A stretch of 64,000 nucleotides of DNA. Source: Lates calcarifer. Taxonomy: Eukaryota; Chordata; Actinopteri; Centropomidae. The stretch's first letter is position 1. Each line of letters begins with the position of its first letter. The translations under genes and the position numbers were made by a program. Below, piece after piece: positions 1 to 12,206 of the stretch. The notes beneath the pieces were generated by a model that was given only the letters and a program-made list of their open reading frames with translations, had not been told where the DNA came from and did no database searches. The stretch spans positions 6,161,456 through 6,225,455 of the forward strand of contig NC_066833.1 of assembly GCF_001640805.2 (NCBI RefSeq), written 5' to 3'.

Positions 1-3000
1 AGTTGCGTCTAAGTTGCGAAGTGGAGCTACTGTGGGCCAGATTTTATATCCCAAGCACATCCCCCAACACCCTGTCACTGGTTCATGGTTTGTCCCTCTG
101 CAGACCACTGTCACCCTCACCACTGCTGACAGGACACACAAGGACCACAAACACCTTGCTGTTTCAGAGATGCTCCAACTCAGCTCAACTTAACTCTGTC
201 TGGCCACAACAATTCTCATGTCTTTACATTTGCCCATTTCTCTTATACACTGACTACAAGAGCCAACTGTTCATTTACCTTCTAATCTATCTCACACCTT
301 GACATGGGCCACTATTACAAGCTAATCAATGTTATTCAGTTCATCTGTGAGTGATCACTGTATTTCTATGTATATTTTGAGCAAAAACTAACAACAAAAT
401 GCCCACAGAGACCTTCTCAAACAACTCCTTCTCCACTGTCTCCAAGGTATGCTCTAAAAATTCATATATACTTAGTGAACAGTTTCAGTTTGTCACTTGC
501 ACAGTTAATTACCAAATATCTTTCTTACATGCAACTACTGTGTATTCACATAACTGGTTGCAAGCAAGCTGATTTAGTTACGCGTGACAAAGATAAGCAG
601 CTAATCATGCAGGTAACAAATGCAAGATGTGCATTTATTGAAGCGAAGATGACTGCATGCTAAGTTCTGATGATTTTAGTACCAATGTTTCAACTACATA
701 TGGTCTTCGTCATGGCAAAAACGTATACACATGAATAGCAGGGAAGTGAGTTATGCTGCAACAGCAGTTTGAAAAGTTTCAGTCTTTTAGATACTTTTTT
801 TTTTTTGGCTGTGAATCTGGGTCACCAATCAAATACATTGTTGTCATTCCAGCTGAGTGCAGCTGCTGTCCTCCAAAGCAGTGCCCTAAAACCATTCAAC
901 AGACACAGGGGGTGAGTATTAAATACTCAAAACAGGTAACAGGTAATTTACCGTGTAAGATTGTAAGATTGCTGTCGTAAAACATTGTTGGATTTTCAAT
1001 TTCTGAGAAAAACCTTTAATGACTTTAATGCATATTTTTCAGAATTGAAACTGAAATCATTCAGAGGGTGATCAAAGGTGATCAAATCCTTCTACATTCC
1101 TTTTGATGATCTGACACTAATGATCAGGCCTAATGATAAGGCCCTCCATCACCTACTGTAAAACATCCATTTCAGCAGAATGTTTCTTGTCATCTTACAC
1201 CAGCCCAGTGCCACATTTAAACCAATCCAAGATTGTTTCAAAGATGTGGTATTATTCCTTAGAGAGTAATCTGTGTGTCATTGAGCACCACAGTGTGTCA
1301 GTAAGTTCAACTAAACACTATTAACTTAATAACCACTTGATTCTTGATGAATATAATTACTGAATTTGCACACAATAGGAAGTCTTGATTGAAGCTTTAT
1401 ATTATTTTTGGTTTAATGGAGTCCAGTGTGCAGAATCAGCAAGAATTCTTGCATTAGTTAATCCATTATGAATTCTCCTTCATTTTCTTCCAGAGCTTTC
1501 ACTGTCTATTACTCTGAGGATAAGCATGAGCCAGTGAGATCGGGCCCACACCCTCCCTGTTTACACTGACACTAATGACTTGTCCCTCACTCCAGCCCCG
1601 CCACAGCCATCCACACATGGAACTAATTCTGTCTGTGCACAACATCTTGAATGCCGGATCACTCCACCAGCATCATCCTGTAAAACAATCTGTTACTAAG
1701 GCAACAGGTGGTGTTAGACACATCTACAACTTAACCAGGAGCAGCAGTTGATTGTAAGTGGCCAGTCACAGAAAAGAGACTGTATAGGCTGAGGAGGGCT
1801 GTGGAGAAACATAGTAAGGGTGACATCAGTGTCCGCACGTGCACATTATCTAGAAATAGAGTCATGATGTTTGTCTTGGCCAGCCCGCGTGTAATTGCTA
1901 TTACCAGGCTTTTGTTAAAAGCTTGTGTCAAGATGTGAGATGTTGCAGATATCGTCTTGCACTTGCCAGGAAAACTGTTTAGAGAAGGATTTAACGAGCC
2001 TAAGGTATTAATGCGTATTAAGGTTCTATAGGCTCATTCCTCAAAAACTAACATTGCAACATCACTGGACTGGCTTAGTATATTTACTCAGCAAAGACTG
2101 CAGAAAAAAAGAATAGCCTTGGAAAAACACTGTGTAGTTGCTATCATAAAATCTCACTCACAACACTCTGTTAAGGATATTGCTGTTTGAATCAGACTGT
2201 AAATATTTGAGCAAAATGTGGGTTTTTCCTGGTGTGCCTTCACTTTTCTTTACCCAGTGGAATGAGCGGCCACATGAGAATCCTGCCCGTATAATGTAAC
2301 GTCAGATTTTGGTACTGTCTCGTTAAATCTAGGTCAGAAGAGGCTGCTGAATGAACAGGGCCCGTTTCAGTGCAATATAAACACTTTGCCCCGGCCGTGC
2401 CTGTACAACCACATTCCTTGATGCCAGAGCCCTCACGTTCCTGTAGTCCACCGCTTCAACCTCAAGATGACAATAAAACCCCAAACTGTAATTCACCCAT
2501 GCATACCTGCCATATTTAACATGCCTTTTGAAATGAAGACAAAATTATATGAGACTTCTACTTCCACCCTCCGTTGTTTCATGCATCTTTGTCATGTGTA
2601 TACAATAATGATGCAATCATGACCAGTGCCTGTCGCACATGGAGGAATTCTACACACAAAAGGAGTTGACTTTGGCTCTAAGCTCTGTTGATAACAAATG
2701 TCAAGAATTGTGTCTGACTGTTGATAGTTTGGGATTACAACACACCTGATCAACAGGAAAACAATAGGCATTCCTGAGCTGGCCCTCATGTGTGTTTAAT
2801 GCTTAACTCTGCTCTTAAATAGAAAGATAGATAGATCAATTTGAAAGGGGATTCTGATGAGTCACGGCACAGTGTTGGAGCTACAGTAGAGCCTTGTGGC
2901 ATTAAGGCGAGTCAACAGTGTATAGCAATCATCACAGGATGTAGACCTTGAGATGAGGCAGAAATAGATTTCTGTCATGGACCACACATCCTGGGAGGTT

Positions 3001-3195
3001 GGTTGGTTCAGCTGCCCAGACTTTTGTGGGGGAGAAGGTGGAGAGTTATGGGTGGACAGATCAGTGGACTGGCACAGATTGCCTTCTGGGCCTTTCTGAC
3101 TGCCAGCGTCCAGACGAATGATGATTAACCGGGGATGACTGGTGCTGGCTGGAACTAACCAGAGATCAAATTGGGTCTTTTCCAGAATAGATCCT
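1..3195. other. Unique non-coding sequence, no gene recognised
   Basis: Reading frames here are short (under 100 codons), lack recognisable domains and show no paired splice signals that I would trust. A small GATA run lies near 2825-2835. Nothing else stands out. It could be intron or intergenic DNA; the sequence alone does not say which. Confidence 0.6.
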
Positions 3196-3545
3196 GACCA
3201 CCTTTTCCCCTCAAGTCTTTCCTTTTTCTCCTTTCACTACCTCCTTTGGTCTTACCCTCCCTCCAACCCTGTCTCTGCCTTTTGCTTCCTCCTCTCTTCC
3301 CACCTTCTTGCTATCTTTTCATATTCCCCTATTCCTATTCTCTTGCCTTTTTTCTTACTTTTATAACCTTACATCCTCTACCTCTTTGCATTGCTTTCTT
3401 GTTCTCTCATATCCTTCTTCTCCTCTCTCATTTTCACTTCTTTTTCACTCTCTGTTGTCTTTTGCATCTATTCTGTGAACCACATGCTCTCCTTTCTTTT
3501 TTTCCTATCCACAAACCCCTTTTTTTTTTTTAATCTTTCTTAGAA
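3196..3545. repeat. Pyrimidine-rich tract (CT-rich on + strand)
   Basis: About 350 bases are strongly biased to C and T on the plus strand, with runs such as CCTTTTTCTCC and TTCTTCTCCTCTCTC, ending in a T tract near 3520-3531. The Phe/Leu/Ser-rich open frames across it (from 3142 and 3246) are a consequence of this composition and not genes. Tracts like this occur in introns and can form triplex DNA, but no function is shown. Confidence 0.7.
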
Positions 3546-6187
3546 AGAAACAGAACTTCAACTTCCATAAAAACCAGCCATTGATGCTGTGCATGATTCC
3601 CAATGTTAAACTAAACCAATGCTGTGTTTATTCCCAACATGTCCTCGTTCTGTTAACCCTCATGTGGTCTGCTCTGACTACTGGTATCATCACATTTGTG
3701 GTGGGGGCAAGGTAAGTTTATTTTTTATAGTACTCTTCATGCAGGGCAATTAAAACTGCTAAGACAGTAAGAAATCAACAACAGATCAAACAAATGACCT
3801 GAAATTGGTAAAAATGGCAGACTAAAATAAAATAGATAAAAATAAAAGTAGAGGAAACAATAAATAAAATATCATCGTTTCAAAAAGTGAAAAATAATCA
3901 GCATCATATTATCTGTCAACTCCTTGAAGCATTTACACTGAATGAAGTATTGTTTCATGGCTGCATGCATCAAATTCAAACACTGTGCAGTATTTTATAC
4001 CCATTTTCCCAAATTCAGTCTGACATAGTGCTGTCTTTTAAAATTGTGTGATCCCAGAAAGTAAAATAAAGTTCTATGGATTTGGTCAGCTTCGGCTTTT
4101 AGAGAGTCTCAGATCTACTGGAAGTTTTTTTGCCATGTTAGGAGCATGGGTCTGGGGATGGTAATGTCAGTCAGTTGGTGCATTACTGTGGGCCAGGCTT
4201 AAACATCTCAACAATTATTACATAGATTAGAAGGAGTAGGAATAAGGTATATGAGCTATAATATAATGTATAGCTGCTCTTTAAATACACAGTGAGAACA
4301 AGATTGTTACACCATTTTTCTGAAACTTAAGTTTTATTTCCCACTTACATACCATATAGGTATCCAGTATTTACAAAATTACTTATGGTCCTTCCCTCCT
4401 TTCCCTACGTTCCCTGTGTTCTTGTATTGTTTTGCTGTACCTAAATTTAAATACCAGTCAGAACCAGTCAGTATTTATTGGTACCTGATACAACAAAATT
4501 ACAAAACAAAAATTGCCACTTGTATTATAAAATGTGAATATGAATCACCATCTGAACAAGATATCAGTACAACCTCTTCAAATAATATAAAACTGAAGCT
4601 GTCTTATATCTTATGTCCATTTGGCAGTGGCAGCAGAGCAAAACAGGAATTTCACTGCAGGTGTTGGATAAGACATCACATTACATTGTAGCATAATATA
4701 TCTGGTTGTAATTTCTTTCCATGACTAATTAGCTTTGGTTGGCTGCTTCTCATAATTCCTTATACCCAACCAAAATCCCTGCTTGCCATCGGACATCAAC
4801 ATGGCCAAGAAACCCACACAGGTGCTAAATATCGGCCATTTTCGAAACCACCTCCATAGCTTTCAGCAGATGCTCCAACCCAGTTATTCAAAAACAACCT
4901 TTCTCTCTGTCCTCCTCCTCCTCCTCTTACACTCACTCCCTCTGTCATTCCAGCCCCTCTGTGGTTACTGAATGAGTTTGGTCTGTGTTTGGATGAGCTC
5001 ATTGGAGAAGGATGTGCCACAGCTTCACATGGTCTTTCATTTCACTGCTTGGACAGAGACTTGGACAAAGCACCCTGATGCTTTTGAGCAAAATGGTCTG
5101 GATGTGCGTCCGCGCAGCAGGATTCTGGAACAGTTTTTGAAGATTTATTTCAGTCTACCCTGATTTAAGTGTTTCATCTATTTTTTGATAAAGTGAGGAA
5201 AAACAAAAATTGCTGCAGTGAACTGTTTGAAAAGTGGAATACACAACAACCACAAGTGTATGCTGACCAGGTCACCTTAATGATAAAATCTATTTTCATC
5301 TTTCTCCTAGTTGTCCAGACAGTGGCCACAATTGAAATAATTCCAAGGAAAATCTATCATTTGAGGATCATATCCCACAGGTGGGAAAAGCTGCTATAAA
5401 AGGTCTACATGTCACTCCATCATGGAGGATGGCAGCAAAGCTGGATTACCAACCAGGCAAAGTGGGCAACTGTTCTGGCCCCCCCACATCCCAATATCCC
5501 ATATGTCCTGGGCTCATTGCATGTCAGAAAGTTTTGGTAACTTGACCAGTTTGTATCATGTATCATGTATCTCTTATCTACATACACCAGTTACAGTGGA
5601 TTTGTGAACAATTTGTATTCTTCAATTCTTTAATACCTCAAGATGCCAAGCTTTGGTGTCCTTAAACAAATTTATCATAGAATTACTTTGTCAAACATCT
5701 CAACTGTTGAAATGAAGCTAGAATACAACAACCTTTCTCAAAGACTCTTGTGTCTTACTCTTACTCATTGTAGTAAACAGACTGGGATGCTGCTGACACA
5801 TTGGGCATGCAGAGATGTGGCTCACTGTGGCTTTTTCTTTCTGGCTGGACAAGTAATTTGTGGTTGCCAGCACATGACAGGAGTGTATTGGAGATGACAG
5901 TCAAAAAGGTCTCTTGGCTGAGCAGTGAACACACTAAAGTCCATCTGTTACTATAGGACATGGGGCCACTGGGCTGCCAAATGCATGTATTTATACCATA
6001 CACTTTAATGGTAATGTGGAGCCAATGTATCCATGCCAGGTAAAACCCCTTAAAATCCCTTAAAAATATTTATGTAAAAAATGGAGTTAGTCTCTTCTGT
6101 GAGTAGAGTTGCACCAGTTGAGCAAATGTAACTTCTTCAACAGCCACTGTTTTATATTCTCATTTATTAATTAGTTGTTACATTAAG
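3546..6187. other. Unique non-coding sequence, no gene recognised
   Basis: AT-rich sequence with scattered short open frames, none carrying a recognisable motif. A short CTC-rich stretch lies at about 4912-4935. No repeats that I can name and no RNA genes are seen. Confidence 0.55.
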
Positions 6188-6250
6188 ATTAGAATAGAAC
6201 AGAATAGATTTATTGTCACTGTGTTTTCAAAACAATGAAATGTCAAAGAT
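6188..6250 (+). repeat. Fragment of a fish interspersed repeat (AGAATAGA / TTTATTGTCACTGTG type)
   Basis: Tandem AGAATAGAAC-like units run straight into TTTATTGTCACTGTG and then ACAATGAAATG. I recall this order of motifs (AGAATAGA repeats, TTTATTGTCATTGT, ACAATGAAAT) from a common teleost interspersed repeat. Only this end is recognisable here. The identification rests on memory. Confidence 0.4.
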
Positions 6251-7248
6251 TATGCTCCTTCTAAAGCACTCTCATGGGCCTCTGGGAGCCATCCTACCCA
6301 ATTTGGAAACAGTGGTCCAAGAGGTTACAGAGGCAGCCCTTTGAGTACTCAAATTCCCCAGACTGGCTGGGAAAATCTATGTAGAGAAAGTAAATTGGGG
6401 ACTGTGCTGTAGAAACTGCCTTGTGGCAAACTGTACAGCACTGCTATGCTTTCTCAATGAAAACATGCATTAAAGAAAATTTAAAAACTGTGAGAGAAGT
6501 ATTCTACAAAGAAGTTACACACTGTTGTACTACTGCAGAAATGTGAATACAAAAGTTTACATTTTTTAAATTTTGATTAAATTTTGTTTTTTCTTATCCA
6601 AGGTAAATAATCTTGACAATCTCCATTAACATTGTTACTTACTTATTATCATTATAAGGCATTTAATCTCTTTTGAGATAAACCTGACAAGACACAAGTC
6701 TGAACAGCAAATTTCTTGGTTGTCACACTGATATCAAAGTTAAGAGAAAAATGGAAAATTTCAATTTACATGGAGCTGACAAATGAGGCAAGATGAAAAT
6801 AACCAGGCAAAATTATTTTTCCCTCTTTATACTTTGTCAGTTGGTTAAAGGCACTGCTTTCACCTCAAGGAAATTGGATAATACATATACTGTATGTAGA
6901 TTTAAAATCTAATTGACCAAAAAGGAGACAATTGCACTAATATCTAGGGAAAATTGCACTTGATTCTAGAAAAGTTATAATTGGTGATAGTTAAATGAAC
7001 CTGAAACCTGTATGTGAGAGGTACTGTCAGTCTACTAAGGTCATAGTATTACTTTTTCTCCTTACATTTTCTCACTTGTCAAGCCTTAAAAACTTGAGTT
7101 CAGTTCAGTTCAGCTACTTCTCACGTCCAGAGTTTTATAGTAAAACAACTGTGGCATTTTCTCTTATATTGTAATAGTTGTAACATGTATGCCCTGGAGC
7201 CCATTTGAAGACCGCTGTGGGGATTTTTCTGCTTGTTAACACAAATTG

Positions 7249-7412
7249 TGAAATGCATCCCTGTAATTAACTGCAGTATTTAGGTTAAACTCTGAAACAT
7301 ATACCTGCAAATTACCCACAAAATTTAGGCTAAAACATGAAATGTAGCCTCACAGTTTACTATAGAATTTAGGTCAAACTATGAAGTATATCCCTATAAT
7401 TACCCTCAAAAG
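7249..7412. repeat. Diverged 44-bp tandem repeat, about 3.7 units
   Basis: Units begin with TGAAA/TGAAG at 7249, 7293, 7338 and 7382, giving periods of 44, 45 and 44 bases. Each of the three full units contains, in order, a TGAAAYRYA start, a CCTGTAATTAC-like middle, and AATTTAGGYYAAAAC or a close variant at the end. The last unit is incomplete and stops after the ATTACCC part. Units are clearly diverged, so the array is old. Confidence 0.7.
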
Positions 7413-7724
7413 TGTCTCTTAAATGACGAGGCACAAAGGCTTTATTTCCCTTCCACCAGCCTCTGTGTCAAATCTGACCGAATCCATTCTTTTGTAGGTG
7501 TGGGTTACAGTGAGAACAAGCATTTCAAACTCAGCTGAAGCAGCTCTGTTTGCAGACAGACATATCGGTCTAGTATGTTATTATGTTGCCAACAACAGTA
7601 AAACCCATGTAAAGGTACCTAAAGACATGCATCTGAAAGAGAAAAATGTCAAGGGGTGGATAAGGGGAGGACAAAGAGGCAGGGAGGGAATGAATGAAGG
7701 GATGAAGGTTCAGGACAGTAGAAT

Positions 7725-7812
7725 AGAGAGAGAGAGAGAGCGAGTGTGTTGTGTGTGTGTGTGTGTGTGTGTGTGCATGTGTGTGTGTGCACGTGTCTGT
7801 TGGTGTGTGTGG
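7725..7812. repeat. Compound (GA)n-(GT)n microsatellite
   Basis: A GA run (about 7725-7740) is followed by an interrupted GT run to about 7812, broken by GTGCATGT and GCACGTGTC. The 100-150-codon open frames that cross this block on both strands contain Cys-Val or Thr-His runs encoded by the repeat and are not genes. Confidence 0.95.
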
Positions 7813-8700
7813 CATAAAACAGTGATGACAGGGAAAAAAAGTACATGTGGAGCAAACACATTTAGGTCTGAGCCCAACCTTATTGGCAAAACAGGTGCAG
7901 GAGATTAGCTTGTATGTAAGTGTTGCAGAGTGTGTGCATACAATTCCATTACAGCCAAGGGAGGGGACTAGTAAGAACACAAAACAATGCATGCAGACAC
8001 ATGATATAAAGTACATGCCAATTACAAGTGAAAGAAACAGAGAAGAGTATACATTTCTGAAAAGTGATTGTATATACTGAAAGAAGAAATATATATATTA
8101 ACATAGAAGATGGAATTGATGGATAGGCAGAAGCATAGATGGCAAAAAATGTCACAATTACAAAGTCAGGATATTGAATGAACTGATACACGCTGACAGC
8201 TTGTGAAATGGTTTTAATGAAGACATTGTATAGTGTATATAGCTGCACTCACCCTGCAGCAACTTCTGTCTGTCTGTGTCTGTATGTATGTGTGTGTTAC
8301 TGGCGCACGTGTTGGGGCACTCATTACAGGGTTACTGGGTTTAAATGTTGTCAACATGCATGTCATCACACAGACATGCAAACACACTTGTGGGAGGGCA
8401 CTCTATTGAGTTACATGAATTCCCTGGAGACCCATACCTTCACACTAACCATAATCACTATAAAACTACACACTATAAAACACTATAAAAAATAAAACAC
8501 CTAAAAGTGAATATTTTATCTTGTGAGGATCAGATTTGTGTCTTCAACTGGGAGATGAATCCCCATAATGTGTTGTCATAGTATAATTTTGTCACAACGT
8601 GATTAATACAAATACACACACACATACACTCAGCTCTATTCCTATTGCATTCTGCTGCTCTCTTCTGTATTTGTTTTGCACTGTTGCACATTTTGCAATA
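7813..8700. other. Unique AT-rich sequence, no gene recognised
   Basis: Short open frames only. A brief ATATAT run lies at 8090-8097 and an ACTATAAAACAC-type repeat at about 8456-8487. The flank at 8701-8708 is the left target-site duplication of the adjacent hAT element. Confidence 0.5.
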
Positions 8701-8708
8701 ATGTAGTC
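8701..8708. repeat. Left 8-bp target-site duplication of hAT element
   Basis: ATGTAGTC immediately precedes the left terminal repeat. The same eight bases follow the right terminal repeat at 9984-9991. hAT transposases generate 8-bp duplications, so this length supports the family call. Confidence 0.9.
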
Positions 8709-8986
8709 TAGGGATGCTCCGATACCACTTTTTTCCAAACCGATATGATACCGATATTTGGATCTGAGTACTTGCCATACCGAGTACCAATACAAGTACT
8801 TGTTAATGCCATTACACTTCGTACATTTACTTGAAAACATGTTTTATTTTCATCAGATATTGTTTCATTCTCTGGCTGTAAGAAATTGCTGTGACTGACA
8901 TTTGAACATTCCATTATATATGGCACTGCCACACATTTTACTCAAATAGAAGTACTGTTAAAGTACTGTTATTGACATTTTAGCAT

Positions 8987-9640
8987 TCAACTGCATCTTT
9001 TTTTAACAAACAGAATATCTTCAAGGCAGGAGTAAGCTAAGACGGAATGTTTAAAATGTCCAACTATTTTACGTCCGACTGCCACAGCATCAGCCACGCT
9101 CCTATGTGCTAAAAGCCCCTCATTAACAGCCAGGTGGAGGGTGTGTGCAACACACGGCAGGCTCGGGAGTCCAGCGTCACTCATGGCTTTGATCATGTTT
9201 TTCGCATTATCACATAGCACAACATGAACAGAACTTTTAGGGACCCCCCATGTCTGAAGCATGTCATCAAACACACCTGTGATGGCTTGGCTGGTGTGTG
9301 AACCCCTAAACTGTTTTGCATGCAGGACGACTCTTTGTGGAGTAAAATCCTTGTCAATCTGCTGTGCAGTTAAACTGATGAGGGACACCGGGCTAATGCT
9401 GCTCGTCCAAATATCAGTGGTGAAGCTGAGGGCCGAAATGTCTTGCAACAGGCTGCGGATGTGCCTCTTCACAAAGTTGTGTAGCTTTGGCAACACTGTG
9501 TCAGTGATGTGGTGTCGGCTAGAGATCTCATACCTCGGCTCCAGCACGCTGAGAAGACGTCTAAATCCTATATTATCAACAACTGACAATGGCTGGTCAT
9601 CAAGAGCAATGTACTGGGTAAGAGCCTCTATTATTTTCAC
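8987..9640 (-). pseudogene. hAT transposase fragment (ZBED-like RNase H region, truncated)
   Basis: A 217-codon minus-strand frame. It carries the hAT catalytic signatures: SFTTDIWTSS (about residues 72-81) with the first catalytic Asp, VVLCDNAKNM (about residues 140-149) with the second Asp, and the PCVAHTLHLAVNEGL block with the conserved Cys-x2-His. After SCLEDI the match stops and the frame ends. The all-alpha insertion domain, the catalytic Glu and the C-terminal dimerisation (hATC) domain are absent. Full hAT transposases are usually around 600 residues. The start Met is simply the first in frame; the true protein began upstream with the BED finger at 9659-9808, separated by a stop and a frame change. 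It cannot encode an active transposase. Confidence 0.88.
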
Positions 9641-9658
9641 TACTCACGTGTTGTCTCT

Positions 9659-9808
9659 TTACATCTTCTCCCTCTTCTCCAGAGTTTGCTGCGAAGCTGG
9701 TTGTTGCTGTTTGCCATTATTAGCAAACACTTTGAACTCTGCATTGTGTTGGTTTTTTAGATGTTTTATCAGAGCATAATTTGCAGTCTGCTTTACTTTA
9801 GTCACCAT
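9659..9808 (-). pseudogene. N-terminal hAT remnant with half a BED zinc finger
   Basis: A 50-codon minus-strand frame holding ANYALIKHLKNQH, the His-x4-His half of a BED-type DNA-binding zinc finger, followed by a Gln-rich linker (KQQQPASQQ). The Cys-x2-Cys half, which should lie upstream, is missing. A TAA at 9659-9661 separates it from the downstream transposase frame. It is the 5' part of the same broken hAT gene. Confidence 0.75.
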
Positions 9809-9983
9809 CATCCACTTTGTAATACCTCCACACCGCCGACATTACCACCCAAGTGAACGTCACGCTGCCGTAAAGTGGTATTGGGCTGTGGTATTGGAAC
9901 ACTTTTACAAGTACGAGTACGAGTACAGGAACAGGGTATTGGACCCGATACTCAATACTGGTATCGGTTTTGATGCATCCCTA

Positions 9984-9991
9984 ATGTAGTC
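9984..9991. repeat. Right 8-bp target-site duplication of hAT element
   Basis: ATGTAGTC, identical to the left copy at 8701-8708. Confidence 0.9.
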
Positions 9992-11207
9992 CTTTGCACT
10001 GTGTTCCCGTCTAATGTTTTTGTTATTGCTGCACCATGGAAGTGACTACTGCAAATTTCATCCCACTGTTTATACATATTTGGATGTTTACAGTAAAAAT
10101 TGACTGGATGAGCATGTGAAGGCTCAAGGGGAAGGTATCAGGTTGTGTAGATGTTGGTTACTATGAACAGATGTTTGTCTCTTTTTTTTTAAACATTCTG
10201 AACAGACAGGGAGTGATAAGAAAAAATAAGTTTTTGCAGGTCACAAGGTGTCACTGTAGTTGTAAAAGCTGTTCGTTTAAAAGAGCATTCACAATGCAAC
10301 TGAGTGAAAAGCAAGATGTATAATCATTCTATTGAGTTTTATGAAACCAAAGTTGCCTTTTCAGGCCTCTCCCTTCCCTCCAGATTTCCTTGGTTGCTCA
10401 CAGCTTTTTGAGCCAAAGGTGAGGTGTTACGAAATTGATGCTAATTAATGAAACAGCAGTTATACAACAGTCATGGGAGAGCATCTGAGGCGTCTCATGA
10501 CTGTATGTGATGAGAGGTCAGAGGTGCCAGGTGAGCTTGTTTGTTTTGGGACAAGACTATCTTGACCCTCATCGCCCCCGACATTTCCTAAGGGGAAAGT
10601 GTTATTTAGCATTGTTAAATAAGGAAACCTGGTCTCCAGGTGAAAAGGGAAAAGGTGACAAGGGGGTAAACAGGGCTCCCTACAGCCAGAGGTATATGTA
10701 TAAGAGGCTACTACTCTATTAAGTGTCAGAAACTATTCCTAAACTAGCCTCATTGCTGAAACATTAATATATTGAGTTTGCTGGAATGCTGGAAGATGTG
10801 AGCCAGCCCTGTCACACACACCAGTGTTGTTCTGTGTATTTCTGTGTGTTTATGAATTTGTGCTTGAATGGGTTCAACTCATCGGACTGACCACCAGCCA
10901 AATTATGTCTAGTCTGACATCCTTATTACACCATTAGCATTTTAAATCAACTATACAGAAATATCCATGTAAACAACGATTTTAAAAGCAACCACTAAAG
11001 AGTCTGATGCAGCACCTCTCTCATTGCTTTATAAACCTCTTCTGCAGTTAAACTGTTAATATACAGTATATATATTTCACCATCAAGGGTGATATATAAT
11101 ACTTAAATATTATTCTAAGCTTTTAAACCCTTTAAACATCTTAATGTGAATTCCATTTTAGCACAGACTTGTTAACACTGGAGACATACTCCATCCTAAC
11201 ATGATAT
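9992..11207. other. Unique non-coding sequence, no gene recognised
   Basis: Short open frames only, such as 71 codons from 10507 with no recognisable domain. A TATATA stretch lies near 11064-11074. I see no repeats or RNA genes that I can name. Confidence 0.5.
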
Positions 11208-11430
11208 GTGGTGGGGCAGCAACTAATGAAGTGATCATTATTTACTTCCTTTTCTTTCTTTTTTTCAATTAACTGATTAATTTAAAAATTAATTACAAAA
11301 GAGAGAAGCAGCAAATTCTCAAATTAGCCGGAAGCAGAGAATGTTTGGCATTTTTGCTCAATAAATGAATTAAATGATTAACTGATTATCAAAATTGTAT
11401 CTAATTTGTTAATTTTATGTTGATTGATGG
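11208..11430. repeat. Degenerate fish non-autonomous repeat (CAACTAATGA...GATTATCAAAAT type)
   Basis: The order of motifs GGGGCAGCAACTAATGA, AACTGATTAAT, CAGCAAATTCTCAAATT, GAAGCAGAGAATGTTTGGC, ATTTTTGCTCAATAAATGA and TGATTAACTGATTATCAAAA matches a very common teleost repeat that I recall as a non-autonomous DNA element rich in GATTAAT motifs. This copy is diverged and shortened. I did not find a target duplication. Confidence 0.55.
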
Positions 11431-12206
11431 TCAACCCTGTGAAAATACATATGTGTGTGTACATGTGTGCCAAATAATCATCATCATCAATTTAATTATC
11501 TCAAGACAGAATAAGGTCAAGAGCTTAAAAAATAACAGAGAGAAACCTAACAGCTTTCACCATGAGCAAGTAGAGAGAGTGACAGAGAAGAGCACGTTAC
11601 TGCACATGTGTGTTTCTACTAAGGCGAAAGCACCCCATGTTTGTTTATACAAAACATACCCCAATTAATTGCTCAATAGTTACTGGCTTCCTTATATTCA
11701 TTGTTTCAGAGTATGGGGTACAGTGTGTTTCATGCTTTGGATCTGCATGGGCAGTCAGCACATGCACTGATGACACACTACAGAAAACAATAACATGTTT
11801 GTATATGTCTGCGCGTTCAAAGATTATTTCACAGCACATCAAAGCTTCATCTGTAACACAGAACATGCAGTACACAGTTTAGGGGAAGTGGGCCAATTAA
11901 ACTGTATTTCCATTCACTCTTACTGAAGCAAGACACTGGTTGCTGTTGGGTTACTGCAGTTATGTAATGAAACATAATACATGGCATGTGGTGGACAAGG
12001 GTTAGGGTTAAAATTTGTGCTGCCATCATCATGAGTGTTTAAGGTCAGAACTGATATACAGGATATACAACATATGGGCTAGGAGAGGTTTCCTAGAGGT
12101 AGCTGATGATAGTTTGTGCCAACATTTACCATCTTTACAGGCTCAGTTCACCCAAATCATAGAAAGATGCTATTTAGCAGATTTGGTTAATCTGCTGAGG
12201 TGTTGA

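Larger units (their letters stand above)
8709..9983 (-). mobile_element. Internally deleted hAT-family DNA transposon
   Basis: The 1,275-bp element is bounded by short terminal inverted repeats. The left end reads TAGGGATGCTCCGATACC; the right end read inward is TAGGGATGCATCAAAACCGATACC. These TAGGGATG ends and the subterminal GGTATCGG motifs are typical of fish hAT elements. An exact 8-bp target duplication flanks it. Inside, on the minus strand, are pieces of a ZBED-like transposase: half a BED zinc finger and the first part of the catalytic region. The rest of the transposase is missing, so the copy is non-autonomous. Confidence 0.9.

Noticed and set aside
7498..8016. 136- and 148-codon open frames on opposite strands
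   Set aside because: Both run through the GA/GT microsatellite, which is open in several frames; no domain outside the repeat.
9261..9779. 172-codon plus-strand open frame over the hAT element
   Set aside because: Antisense shadow of the hAT transposase, whose motifs are on the minus strand.
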